A stretch of 64,000 nucleotides of DNA, taken from contig JAHQRK010000011.1 of assembly GCA_019828595.1 (NCBI GenBank), forward strand, positions 620,001-684,000, in the 5' to 3' direction. A program made the position numbers and the translations under genes. Positions 53,482 to 63,141 of this stretch are shown here, piece after piece. This DNA is from Aphanomyces cochlioides (lineage: Eukaryota; Oomycota; Saprolegniomycetes; Saprolegniales; Verrucalvaceae). The notes under the pieces are model-generated. The model searched no databases. It saw only the letters and a list, made by a program, of their open reading frames with translations, and was not told the DNA's origin. Each line of letters starts with the position of its first letter. The first letter of the stretch is position 1.

Positions 53482-54160
53482 TCAAAGTGTATTCAAATCA
53501 ATTTTCTTGCCAAAGTTATATCTGAGTTCTTGATTTACAGAATCAACAAAGAGACATTGTCCCTTGCTCTCAGTCCTTTATTGTATGCTTTGATCATCTT
53601 ATCTTCATCCACCCCAGGAATATTGAAGTCCTTACATACCATTTGAAGATCCCTTTTGCTATTCGCTTTCAAAATAAATACATATTCACTATTTAACCGA
53701 ATCATCTTGTCTGTAGCAAAATAACTATGAGCAAGGAAGCAAGTTGATAGCAAATGATGTCTTCCGCGAGTGAAAAAGTGGCTAAATAAGTCTTTTTGTA
53801 ATTTTTTGTCATTTGAGTAGTCATCTATGATAACTAATTGTAATGAGCCATTATTTGGAATATCATTAACGGAAGGCGGATTATCTGGATCATAAATAGT
53901 GATAAAGTCTTTTAATTTATCTCGCAAGTAATTAAATAGTTCCTGATCAGGATTTCTTGCTATAATGTGTAAATGACTATAAATATGAGGTGAGTGTTTA
54001 AGAATATGAAAAATTAGATTCGCTTTTCCTGAGTAGCTTGGCCAAAGAATAATCGCTTTGAATAGATTTTGAATTTTTAGACCTTTATTGATACGTGAGA
54101 CTTACTTTTATAAGCCTTCGGTAATTTTCCACCCCAGTTCTCTATTTCGTTTGAGCTCAT
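53482..54160 (-). pseudogene. Polinton packaging ATPase (FtsK/HerA, A32-like), frameshifted
   Basis: From ATG 54160 (MSSNEIENWGGKLPKAY...), with a shift near 54095. Walker A-like WPSYSGKANLIFHILK (the usual first Gly and final Thr are replaced by Trp and Ala), then Walker B LQLVIIDDYSND, the sensor-like STCFLAHSYF and RLNSEYVFILKAN. A second shift near 53545 leads to the C-terminal FRYNF-type strand (LRYNFGKKI) before the stop at 53482. It would pump DNA into capsids. The altered P-loop argues that it was already inactive. Confidence 0.8.
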
Positions 54161-54240
54161 TTATTAGATATTCGTGTCGTTGAACTATATATTTTAGAAT
54201 TTATACTTATTGTTTTCAACTCTATTGAAACCCCAAGAAT

Positions 54241-56344
54241 ATGAGTGGGATTATAGCTAATAAACCTATTCAAAACAGTTCAACATACAATCCAGCTAAT
54301 TACACCAGCAATGAGGTTATCTTAAATCAAGTGATCCAAGAGTTTCATATATCAGTAATGTAACACCTGGTCAAGCAAGTGCTAAAACAGCATTAATCTT
54401 AGTTTCGGGGCTTTCAATCGTTGGAGTCAATTCAATGGCAGTTGGAAAATCAATTGCAAATCACAAAATAGATTGCTCGGGGACAATAAATGCGGCAACT
54501 TATCGTATCAATGATACTCTCGCAGATTTAACTCTTTTAACAAATATTTCACCTGGTGTTGGAACAGCTAATTGATCACTTGTATTAGATTCCAATGGTT
54601 CTATAAATTCTATTAATGCTTTGAGCGTTAATTATATATCGATTAATGGAACGCTTCTGTCTTCGACTGAAGCTGGATATATTAGCAGTATCACGACAGG
54701 AACCGCTTCGGCAAGCAAAGCTCTTGTACTTGATTCATCCAGAAACATTTCATATATTAATTCATTAACTTCATCTAAGCTTGCGTGTAATGGATTTTTG
54801 AATTTGAACAATCAATACATTGGATCAAATCATACATTATCAACAAATTGTGTTTCGCTGTATGACAATGCTATTTATTTCCGAAATAAAGACGGAGGAG
54901 ATGCCAATCACGGCTTAATGTATGCTGGATACGGAAATAATTCATGGAATAGCGGTAAGGGTTTTGGAAACCCTTCGAATGGAGTAGATAGACCAGTATT
55001 ATTCGGAAATCAAGGAGTAATGATCGGTAATTTGAACGGAGCAAATACAGAAATGGTATGCGCAACATTTATGGTAACTACTTCTAATTTGTTTGGAAAA
55101 GCCAATGTAAATAGTCCATCTATTACTTCAAGTCAAGTAAATATTCAATCGCTTGGTCAGCATATCGGATTTATAAATGATTCCAATAATTATGCAACAT
55201 TTGCTTGTTTAGGTGATGCCAGAGTTTCGCTTACTTGTAATAGTTTAACATCAACCCCAACTGCTTTCCAATATTGGTTTGATAGTCCGTCTAATTCGAG
55301 CGTACCAAGATTTTCACTTAGTGGAGGAAGCCCGCCGGCATCTACTGGATCTAATTTTAGATTAAATTTAGGAAATACATCAGGAGATATTCAAATTGTA
55401 TTGTATAATCAGAACAATTTATCGCCTTCATACGGATTTGGTGTAAATAATAATTCAATCCAATATGTTTGTGCTGGAGCATCCGGTCATAGATTCTATA
55501 ATTCTTCAGGTTTATCAGGAGTTGGATCAAACATAAATATTGGTACGTTAAATGCTGTTATAGATGTGAATGGTAATGTTGTAGCTTCTTCGGGATTTAG
55601 AGCATTAGGAACTAACGCTGCTTATACTGGCTCTGGCGCAGAAGTGGAATATAATGGAGGAGTAGCTGCCTTTTTTGGATATAATCGTTCGACTTTGATG
55701 AATGTAACTACTAGATTGGGGCAAAGTCTTTACGTAACCGGTTCAACTGGCTATGTCGGTGTTGAGACTTCAACTGCTGCGTGTCCATTTCATGTTGTAG
55801 GAACAAATACGCAAACAACAGCTTCTAATTTTGGATTCTTGGCAGCAGGGGGAGCAGGCTCGGCCACGGCATTTACAAATAGAGCATTCTCAATTCGATC
55901 TGATGGAGGAATTTATGTTACAAGCGGTGAAATCGACGTGACTTCTGATGAATATTTCAAAGAAAACATAAATATAATTACAGATGAATTAGCTGATAAA
56001 TTCATAAATAAAATAAACCCAATCGAATTTAACTACAAAGAATCAACCTATAAACATTACGGCTACTCAGCTCAAGAATTGGTGAAAAATAAATTTGATA
56101 TTGTTGTGGGATCTTTTCAAACTGATGAACCATTAGATGAACGGAAATTAATCAATGATGAAGGAGAAGAAATCATTATACCAAAAAATACAAGATTAGT
56201 AGTTAATTTACTGTCAACTATTCCATTGCTTCATAAAGCACTTCTAATAGTAGAAGTGATGCTTTAGAACAACAAATTGCTGAATTAAAAAAAATTGAAG
56301 CAATTCTAAGCTCGCTTAGTATATCTTTCTTTTTGTGTGTTTAG
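54241..56344 (+). pseudogene. fibre-like protein with C-terminal S74 intramolecular chaperone
   Basis: Starts MSGIIANKPIQNSSTYNPAN; a shift near 54335 and TGA at 54573-54575 precede the long frame 54621-56267. The body has Ser/Asn-rich beta repeats (SKALVLDSSRNISYINSLTS, partly repeated upstream). From about residue 430 of the long frame comes the peptidase S74 domain: SDEYFKENINIITDELADKF, INPIEFNYKE and GYSAQEL. A last shift near 56235 gives a short coiled coil (EQQIAELKKIEAIL). S74 domains trimerise phage and algal-virus fibres and cut themselves off. Likely a host-attachment protein of the virus. Confidence 0.8.
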
Positions 56345-58105
56345 GTCCAATGATGAATTTCACCAGTTAAGCGATCAATAGAAAGCTCTCGTTCATATAC
56401 AACAAATACTAAAGCATTCATACCTTGACAGCAAGCATTGACACCGCTTACGATAGCAGATTGAGGAACGTCTTCATTTGTAATACGAGAGCAATCGGCA
56501 ACCATAATACGTTGAACCGTTTGCCACTTTTGAAAATCAATGAAACCATTTGAAATTTCTGGGTAAGGCCACCATTGATCGCTCCAAGTTTCTTAAATTC
56601 GTCATTCCAAGCTTCAAAATCGTAATCCAATGTTTTGCTAAATACGTTATCATTTCCAACTTGAACTTGAAAGCTACGAATTGAGCTACCTGCTTGATAG
56701 GTCCATGGCGCGCTATCAAATGGGCTTTGGAATTGTTCAACGCCATTAGCCGACGCATTCGCGAAGTGTCCACTTGATGTTTCACTGAATGGAAGTAAGC
56801 AAACGTATTTGATATTTTTCCAAGATCCAGATAATTGAAGATTGAATGTATTATTTTGTTGGGCAGAAGGCAAAGCGCCAGCGCCAGCTTTTCCTCGGAA
56901 ATATTGAGCATAACAATCAAGATATTTCACACTCTTTACAGCATGGCTGACAATCGGTAATGGATTAGCAATATCATAATATGGAATATTTAATCGGGCC
57001 GTCGAGAATGGAAGGAACTGACCAGCTTGAGCTAACGTGGTGATATTTTTCTGAAGTGGACCAAATGCTAAACGAACCGTAGTTGCTCCAGTATTACAAT
57101 TTTCAAGAGCATTTCTTGCAGCAGCAGAGGCCAACATAATTGGTACGGTATTACCACTTGTCATAGTTGTAGAGGTTAAAGTTAGACTACCAGTACCAGC
57201 AGCACCAGCAACAACTGCAATATCACAGTAACCAGCATTGACCTTAAGACGTAGCTTTAGTTGAGGATTTCCAATTAGGTCGAATTCTTTGAAAATTGGA
57301 TGAAGATCAACGAGACGAATTTTCAACATATGATGTCATACACCAAGAACAGAGCCAGCCACTGGGGTAGTATTTAGGACAACAGCTCCTTTACCATATT
57401 GAGCCGCAATGGTTGATGCTACCGTAGATCGTTGGGTAACCCAATTATACGCATTGACTCCTCCAGTAACATTTCCTAATGCGTCAATGTTGCTGTAAGT
57501 TGCGGATTGCTATAAATACGAGATATGAATCCATTATTTTCTTTCAACGATGCCTCAGTTGGAACTGTTCCCAAGTTTGCAGTGCAATTTGTGAAATTGT
57601 TCGTGAATCCATCGCCTGATAAAGAAGCCCCAGAAAACGACATAGAAGTCCAATCATCTGCGCTCATAAAAGCATCAGCACCGTGTTTATTGAGGTCAGA
57701 AGTACTCCATTCAGTCATTGCACAAAGATTATTCCAATAAAGTTTGAAATCCGATTCAGTAATGATAGTTTGACCATTGAGCTGTACGGTCATAGAGTCA
57801 AGGATATTCCATACTCCGGCTTTTAAAGCTGTGCAATAACGGTTAATAGCACCAAATGTACCAGCACCAGTATTTTTCATTGAGACGATATACGGTAGCG
57901 TAATATAAGCATCTTTTAAAGAAGCAAATCCTTTAGCCCCTTGAAGACTCGTTGCGGCATCAATGGAAATAATACCAGACTGATAACTGCCTTGGTTTAC
58001 ATCTGGAACTTGTACCATTCGTTTTCCTTTAGAAACGGAAGTAGATGGTTCGCTCTTTAAAGAGCTTTCATTTAAAAATTGATCGGCTAATTGATACTCA
58101 CTCAT
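56341..58105 (-). pseudogene. Polinton major capsid protein (double jelly roll), frameshifted
   Basis: First part 58105-~57490 (MSEYQLADQFLNESSLKSEP; VTVQLNG-type strand in SMTVQLNGQTII; YWNNLCAMTEWS), a shift near 57490, TGA at 57336-57338, then 57329-~56555 with VDLHPIFKEFDLIGNPQLKL, the hallmark strand of Polinton major capsid proteins, and ARLNIPYYD. A last shift near 56555 leads to QRIMVADCSR and the end EIHHWT. About 588 codons in all, the usual size. Its stop overlaps the end of the converging fibre gene by 4 bp. Confidence 0.9.
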
Positions 58106-58159
58106 TATATATTATTAATTATATACAGCCACAGATAAGATTATTTTTAAATTATTTAA
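58106..58159. promoter_or_regulatory. divergent capsid/protease intergenic region
   Basis: 54 bp, almost only A and T (TTATATATTATTAATTATAT), separating the divergent capsid and protease start codons. Probably TATA boxes for both, as usual in such compact viral genomes. Confidence 0.45.
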
Positions 58160-58537
58160 TGGAGCTGATAAAAGGAATTACGAGTGCTCATCAGCTAATT
58201 GAATTAGCTGATTTATTGGATATTAAATTAGATGGAATATTTGATTTGGATGAAATAGAAAAGCCATTACCAAAAAATACAAATTACTTAATTTTATTAA
58301 GATAGATGCTAGTAATGTCGGCCATTGGGTGTGTGTTTATCACGACGAATTTTTCGATAGTATGGGTGAACCAGCTCCATTAATATTGGGAATAAAAAAT
58401 ATAACCAAAAACAATTTCAATCAACGTATAGAGAATATTGCGGAATTTATTGTATATTATTTTTATACGCAAAACAGAATAATAGAATGGATATATTTGA
58501 CCATTTTCACGATTTAAATAATCGCGATTTCGAATAA
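58160..58537 (+). pseudogene. adenain-like (C5/ULP1) capsid-maturation cysteine protease, frameshifted
   Basis: MELIKGITSAHQLIELADLL, shift near 58295, then DASNVGHWVCVYHDEFFDSM with the catalytic His (GHW) and Asp (FDS) and GEPAP, a shift near 58410, then REYCGIYCILFLYAK with the catalytic Cys (YCGIYC) preceded by a Gln. Order and spacing are those of Polinton/adenovirus proteases that cleave GG-type sites in virion proteins. Ends 2 bp from the converging ExoX-like gene. Confidence 0.83.
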
Positions 58538-58538
58538 T

Positions 58539-58826
58539 TTATTTTAACGCTTCAAGCTCAGATAATAATTTTGGGCATTTGTCTTTCACATATTCATTAC
58601 TTCTTAGCCATTTAATATAATTTGGATCGATTTCTTTGATTTTATTCAAATTTAACCCATTATGCTTACCCAATCGCATTTTATACGATAAATCTGCATC
58701 CTTTAATTTTTCAGTTTTATTTGATAATAACATTTCATGATTTAATAACCATTTACAGTAATTTTGGTCAATTTCAAGAACTTCTTGAATAGACTTAGTT
58801 TTGTATTTTCTAAAATTTAATTCCAT
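58539..58826 (-). CDS. protein with two ExoX-C-like repeats
   Basis: 95 residues, intact. Two copies of the pattern F/L-x-KYKxKSIxEVLExDxNYCKWLL (residues 5-32) and LGKHNGLNLNKIKEIDPNYI (52-75). This repeat accompanies exonuclease domains in bacterial and viral proteins. Stand-alone forms are of unknown function, perhaps DNA-binding. It is one of the few viral genes here without a frameshift. Confidence 0.65.
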   Translation of the reverse strand: MELNFRKYKTKSIQEVLEIDQNYCKWLLNHEMLLSNKTEKLKDADLSYKMRLGKHNGLNLNKIKEIDPNYIKWLRSNEYVKDKCPKLLSELEALK

Positions 58827-59092
58827 TTTTTAATATATTCTATAGGCGATAGGTATTTTTAAAATTAATATAATATATAAACTGTATAATTTGATATTCT
58901 CTTGAGTTTGGGTTTTGTTTGCCAAAATGCTGCATTTTCCTATAATAATTTAAGTGAATTGAGTTTATCAAGTTCTCTATAAATTAATTCATGACGATTG
59001 GTGTAAAATTAGATTACCGCCATTTTGATATGTTCTATTTTAAATTCAAGACTGATATCAATATTCTTGTTCATTTTCCCAAATGTTCGCTA

Positions 59093-59227
59093 CATCAAAG
59101 ACAGCCTCCATAAAAAACGACGTTAAGACTACTTGCGTCAAATGCGGTGATCCGACGCGGCAATCACAGCAGCATTCATTCTTTTTGAATAGATTGAACA
59201 TCCGTATACTAGTATTTATTATCCGGT
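59093..59227 (+). CDS. small frame with a CVKCG pair
   Basis: 44 codons, MFATSKTASIKNDVKTTCVK then CGDPTRQSQQHSFF; one CxxC pair. Probably a relic or chance frame. The stop overlaps a TTATCCGGT motif (59219-59227). Confidence 0.25.
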
Positions 59228-60227
59228 GAAAGTGTGCCAGATTGACGGGGGCGGCTTCACTTTCGCTTTAGCACTTCCGACGCAGTCCGTGGCGACGACA
59301 GCGTTTCCTCTGCGCAAGGTCTCAAACGTAGCAGTGCAACAGCCGAAGAAGGCAACCCCAAGAGAAGTCGAACCAACAACAGCGCGACACCAACTGATTC
59401 GAAGCAACCTCGAATTGAAGAAAAACCATATTGGAACACAATGATCGTTCCAGCACCCACTGCGGCCATTCCAGAACCAAATCAAGGTGAGTTGATGGCA
59501 ATCCATTCGATCAATCAGAAGATCAAATCTCTCGACTGGAAGCTCGTGGAGAAAGAGCTCGAAAAGGGAATGGTGTACTTGGGAGATGCTTCCCTCAGTG
59601 ATTGGGAAGCCTTTGTTACGAGCGAAGACCAGCAACTCAAGTCGAAAAACATGGAATGGATCGATAGGAAGATTTTCATTGTTGAATTGCCGTCTCAAGA
59701 ACATGCAACATATGTGGGGAGATTGGTGGTTGCTATCTATGATGCTACCCACACTCAATATGACTTTGTAAAGATTTCCTGAGATGCGTATCAAACCAAT
59801 ATCCGCCGCCTCGAGCCAGATTTGTGTCTTATACCCCGTCGAGTCCTTGCACAGCCTCCATACAACGTTCAGTTGCCTCCTGGTCTCGACGATTGGGGCA
59901 ACTTCCACTCTGTGAAATGGGACGTGGCGTGGTCCCAGAGTTGTTCTTGGTTGGAAGGCCAACCAGTGGGCAATGGTAGACACTATGGTTTACTTCATCT
60001 GTATTAAATTGGACCCTCACAATCCGTCCTACAAAGTGCATCACGTTGTTCATCATGGTGTCCAATTGCCGGAAATGATCCCTCTTCCGATTGCCCCGCC
60101 AAACACTGTCATACAATTGGATTCGCGTCTAGTCCTGCAGCTACCTGCAACCAGTCCTTTGCCACCCAACTTTCCACCTCAATTGGATATTGATCTTTAT
60201 GCTCCACTTACTGTTGCACTTGAATAA
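59228..60227 (+). pseudogene. Uma2-like PD-(D/E)XK nuclease relic inside the Polinton
   Basis: GC-richer than the viral genes. A frame from about 59270 gives a nuclear-signal-like NPKRSRTNN, then MIVPAPTAAIPEPNQGELMA and the core: VGRLVVAIYDATHTQYDF, TGA at 59780-59782, then, same frame, RRLEPDLCLIPRR (the PD of the nuclease) and FHSVKWDVAWSQS (the E-x-K-like strand, here altered), a shift near 59965, and YFICIKLDPHNP with a C-terminal Pro-rich region. Uma2-type domains are expanded in oomycetes and arbuscular fungi. The gene lies between the last viral gene and the right terminus, so it was carried or captured by the element. Broken. Confidence 0.6.
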
Positions 60228-60397
60228 CCACCCGCTGCCGCCGCAATGTGTATTTTGTGTTTTGTCCCTTGAGAAGTAATTTTTGCTTTCAGATGCTTCT
60301 GGTATGAAATAATCTTATCATCACATTAGCTAATGGATGGTGCTTATAGTTGCTTCTCATTGGTAGATTTCGAAAAAGGGTACGATATACCTTTAAC

Positions 60398-61177
60398 TAG
60401 GGTGGAGAAAATCGACCTTCTAGGTCAATACTACCGACAGAGTACTCCGTCGTAATAAGTGCTGTCATTGAATTTGAAGCATCGTATTGGTTATCATACA
60501 GTTATGAGCTACGAAGCTTCAAATCATCGATATCACTGTTTGCTGGATACTGTCAAATGTCAATCGATTTTGAATATCTTTTTCTCTTTAAATGTATCTT
60601 TTACTAATGTCATCTAAAGACTTGCTCCTGGAACCATCGGCTATACTGGGAATGTGCAGCTTTTGCGCAAGGAACCGTTGTTGTTGCGATTATCTGTCGA
60701 AGTTTTGGCACAAGTGAGGAAGTATTGTCAAAAAATTGGAGATTGGCAATCGATTTTAGAATCAACTAGCCAATCAAATTGCTTGTTTTCTAATTTTTAG
60801 CCAATTATATGCCTTTAATTTTGCCCTCAGGTGGCGAAAAATCAAACGCACTGAGGTGGTCTGGTTGTCCAATGCTCTTCTCGTCGTCGTTGTCAGGAGC
60901 ATTCAGCAGGCTATTGATGCTTAGCATCTCTGCCACATCGCTCGATTGCTCATCATGCCACTCAGAGTTGGTGTCAATATTCGACTGGTAAGAATTTGCT
61001 TCATCTGATTTGCCACTGTGAAAGGGACTTCTCCATTTTTGAACTCGTTGGTGTCCCTACGAACTGAAAACCTTACCACTCATGCTAACACGACATGTCG
61101 TGTTAGTGTTATCACTACTTTTACTCCGACACACTACCTCCGGAGGGAGTACGACCTCCAGAGTACTTCTCCACCTA
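60398..61177. mobile_element. hAT-type MITE with 8-bp target duplication
   Basis: Ends TAGGGTGGAGAA (60398) and inverse TAGGTGGAGAA (to 61177), with the 8-bp direct repeat CCTTTAAC on both sides (60390-60397, 61178-61185), as hAT elements make. 780 bp, non-autonomous. It includes a 22-bp perfect palindrome at 61085-61106. It lies inside the right terminal repeat of the Polinton. Confidence 0.88.
61085..61106. other. 22-bp perfect palindrome
   Basis: Centre ACATGT, arms CTAACACGACA and its inverse. Located in the hAT-type MITE. Possible cruciform or factor site. Confidence 0.6.
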
Positions 61178-61220
61178 CCTTTAACAGCTTTTACTGCAGA
61201 TAAAACGGTGTAAATGCTTA

Positions 61221-62118
61221 CTGCTTGTCGGGCCATACGCTCGGAGGATTTCTCTCGACACCATCTGCATAAATCAAGTCATTTCTCGCGAAGGGAATCA
61301 TGGACAAGACCTTGCAAGCATCAGTGGTATCCATGCGAAGCAAAATGGGCGATGAAATGTTGGCTGTCATGCTATATACAAAAATGTCCGAGCCTTCCGT
61401 GATGATGGCGGACGCAGCGTTGATTTTGCAGAGATAAACCATCTGCGCATCCGCTTCAAACGGCCTAGACGCTATTTTCAATAAAATCAACATCAAAGAA
61501 GAGCTTACGCTATGACAAACTCGACGCCTTCAGCGCGCAATGCTGCTTGAAGCGCAGCAATGATGTTGATGTAATATTGACCGACTAGACCCGTCATCAA
61601 TGCTTAAAGTCAATCTTGGGGAATCGAGTACTCGTTGGAAATACGTGTTGGTCTTAGCCATTTGCTCTTTTCGATCGTCGCCTTGGAGATGCCGGGTGTC
61701 TCGCAAAGTCTTCATGGCAAGATCGTGGTTGGCCTCTTTGTAGCTCTTTCGCTTCTCGTGTGTATTCGCCTGCAGTGAGATCTCTGTCATTTCGTGCTAT
61801 TTCAACAGCAAGCTTGCCTTGAGAGGGAGCTTCTTCCCATCAAACACGAGGATCGGACGAACACTGACGCTCTTGAGGAGATCAATTCGACGCATGACGA
61901 AATTGATGTAAGTCTGCGTCTCTTTTCCAAGTGCCAAATCGAACGCACATCCATAGCATCTATCGTCAAAGAATCAGCTATTCTTCAGGAATTCTTCTCA
62001 CGGACGCTTTATGGAGCCATGATAGTGCGTCTATAACGACGCTCTGGCCTTTGAATTCACTCACGTGGGCATCTTTGTACGCTTCCTTGAGCTGTGTCGG
62101 CAGACCTTCGATGCCCAT
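61221..62118 (-). CDS. EXO1: exonuclease 1 (EXO1), N-terminal exons
   Basis: Exons 62118-62006, 61959-61818, 61769-61632, 61584-61509 and 61464 to ~61258 or 61222. The start MGIEGLPTQLKEAYKDAHVS and VVIDALSWLHKACYGCAFDL form the XPG-N nuclease half. VRPILVFDGKKLPLK carries a catalytic Asp, and PFEADAQMVYL plus AIITEGSDIFVY hold the next acidic cluster (the second usually DSD, here GSD). The intron 61770-61817 uses GCAAGC...AG. Exon 4 (SVNIT... to GVEFVIA) appears one base short, giving a frameshift. The remaining exons are at 41007-40093, beyond the Polinton. Confidence 0.85.
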
Positions 62119-62276
62119 GTCTTTGGCGGTTTTTTTAGACTCCCGGATATTTACCGGATGATTCTGATTGATTCCCGGATAATATGACAACTTTATCCGG
62201 AAATGTATGTTATGCGGATGAAATGCTCATTATCCGTATGCTAGCAGGCGGGAAAAATCCAAAGTGACATCGGAGC
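62119..62276. promoter_or_regulatory. bidirectional promoter of EXO1 and the HhH gene with TTATCCGGA motifs
   Basis: 158 bp between divergent start codons. CCCGGATAA at 62174-62182, TTATCCGGA at 62193-62201 and the variant TTATCCGTA at 62230-62238. Both genes could use them. Confidence 0.6.
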
Positions 62277-63136
62277 ATGAGCAACCTGTGGAAGTCTGAA
62301 AGTGCCGATGACTGGAAAAGAGTCTTTGCGAAGTACGACGAGGTTTGTGCCTCGTTGGAGGTATATATTGTCCAAGAAGCAGATGTCTTAAAGTTCTGTC
62401 CAGGGAAACCTCCAAGAGCTCGAGAAATGGTACCAGAATGAATTGCCCGCTTTGGTTCAACAGCAAGGACATATCACGCAACCTCAGCTTTCGAAATTGA
62501 TGCAGTGGAAACTGTCTAAAGGCAAATGGTATAGCCGTATTACTAGCCAGCTTGTATGTAATGAACTCCGTGCAGGCGCCCTCGGCTTCAAAGTTTTGTC
62601 GACGGGCTACCGAAGAAAGATGTTGAGGATCTTTCCCGCAAGGCATTCGCAGCGTGCAAGAAGAAGGCATACAAAGAAGCCATTACCGAGATCTCAAGTC
62701 TCAAAGGTGTATGTGTCTACCCATGTCAACCATGGAATATCTCAATACAATATAGGTCGGTCCAGCAACAGCATCTGCTGTAATTGCTGCTTTCGACCCT
62801 GCAGTTCCATTTATGGGAGACGAAGCTCTCAATGCCTTGTCTGGTACTGATTGCACTTTCTACGTTACACCTAACGTTTGACTCCTAGGTGAGATTGGCG
62901 CAAGACAATACACTTTACCTCACTTTATGCGATTTCTCGATGCCCTGCAAGCTAAAGCAAAGGTCTTGTCCTCATCGAATGAGGCTTGGACCGCTCAGCG
63001 AGTCCAACTCTGTCTCTGGCTTGAGGTTGCTCTTAGCAGCCCCTCTCCTGCTTCCAAGAAGAAAAGACCTGCCAGCAAATCTGCATCAACGGCCACAGCG
63101 ACATCCACAAAGAGAACCCGGAAATCCAATGTCTAA
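62277..63136 (+). CDS. conserved helix-hairpin-helix protein of unknown function
   Basis: Five exons (62277-62360, 62404-62528, 62576-62708, 62756-62843, 62889-63136) give 225 residues. MSNLWKSESADDWKRVFAKY, then LEKWYQNELPALVQQQ, QLSKLMQWKLSKGKWRPRLQ, ITEISSLKGVGPATASAVIA with the hairpin LKGVGPATA, and PFMGDEAL. A basic Ser/Lys-rich tail (SKKKRPASKSAS) could be a nuclear signal. The HhH-GPD-like fold binds DNA without sequence preference, but the catalytic residues of glycosylases are not evident. Known as an uncharacterised family in fungi, plants and protists. Divergent from EXO1. Confidence 0.75.
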
Positions 63137-63141
63137 ATATA

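Larger units (their letters stand above)
41033..61197. mobile_element. Polinton/Maverick virus-like element (~20.2 kb) inside an EXO1 intron
   Basis: Bounded by inverted repeats beginning AGTAATAGCTACTAAAGG (41043) and, inverted, AGTAAAAGCTGTTAAAGG (to 61195), with a probable direct flank AGATA (41027-41031 and 61198-61202). It contains the Polinton core set: type-B DNA polymerase, rve integrase with chromodomain, double-jelly-roll major capsid, minor capsid, FtsK/HerA packaging ATPase and adenain-like protease, plus fibre, GIY-YIG and other genes, at low GC. Polintons are self-synthesising transposons/endogenous viruses that integrate by their rve integrase. The exact outer base is uncertain by a few nucleotides. 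Most genes are broken. Confidence 0.87.
60230..61197 (-). repeat. right terminal inverted repeat of the Polinton, split by an hAT-type MITE
   Basis: 60230-60397 plus 61186-61197 (after removing the MITE at 60398-61177 and one 8-bp duplication) form the inverse of the left repeat: TGTATTTT, TGTCCCTTGAGAAGTA, AGATGCTT, TGGTATGAAATAATCT, GGGTACGATATACCTTTAAC and AGCTTTTACT. Confidence 0.78.

Noticed and set aside
53535..53927. Minus frame considered as a stand-alone small ATPase
   Set aside because: It is the Walker B-containing middle of the packaging ATPase; flanking frames supply the P-loop and C-terminus across shifts.
41033..61197. Interpretation as an integrated giant virus (NCLDV) or a virophage
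   Set aside because: There is no NCLDV transcription machinery, and the rve integrase with chromodomain plus type-B polymerase and inverted termini is the Polinton set. Virophages have other polymerases and usually tyrosine or different rve integrases.
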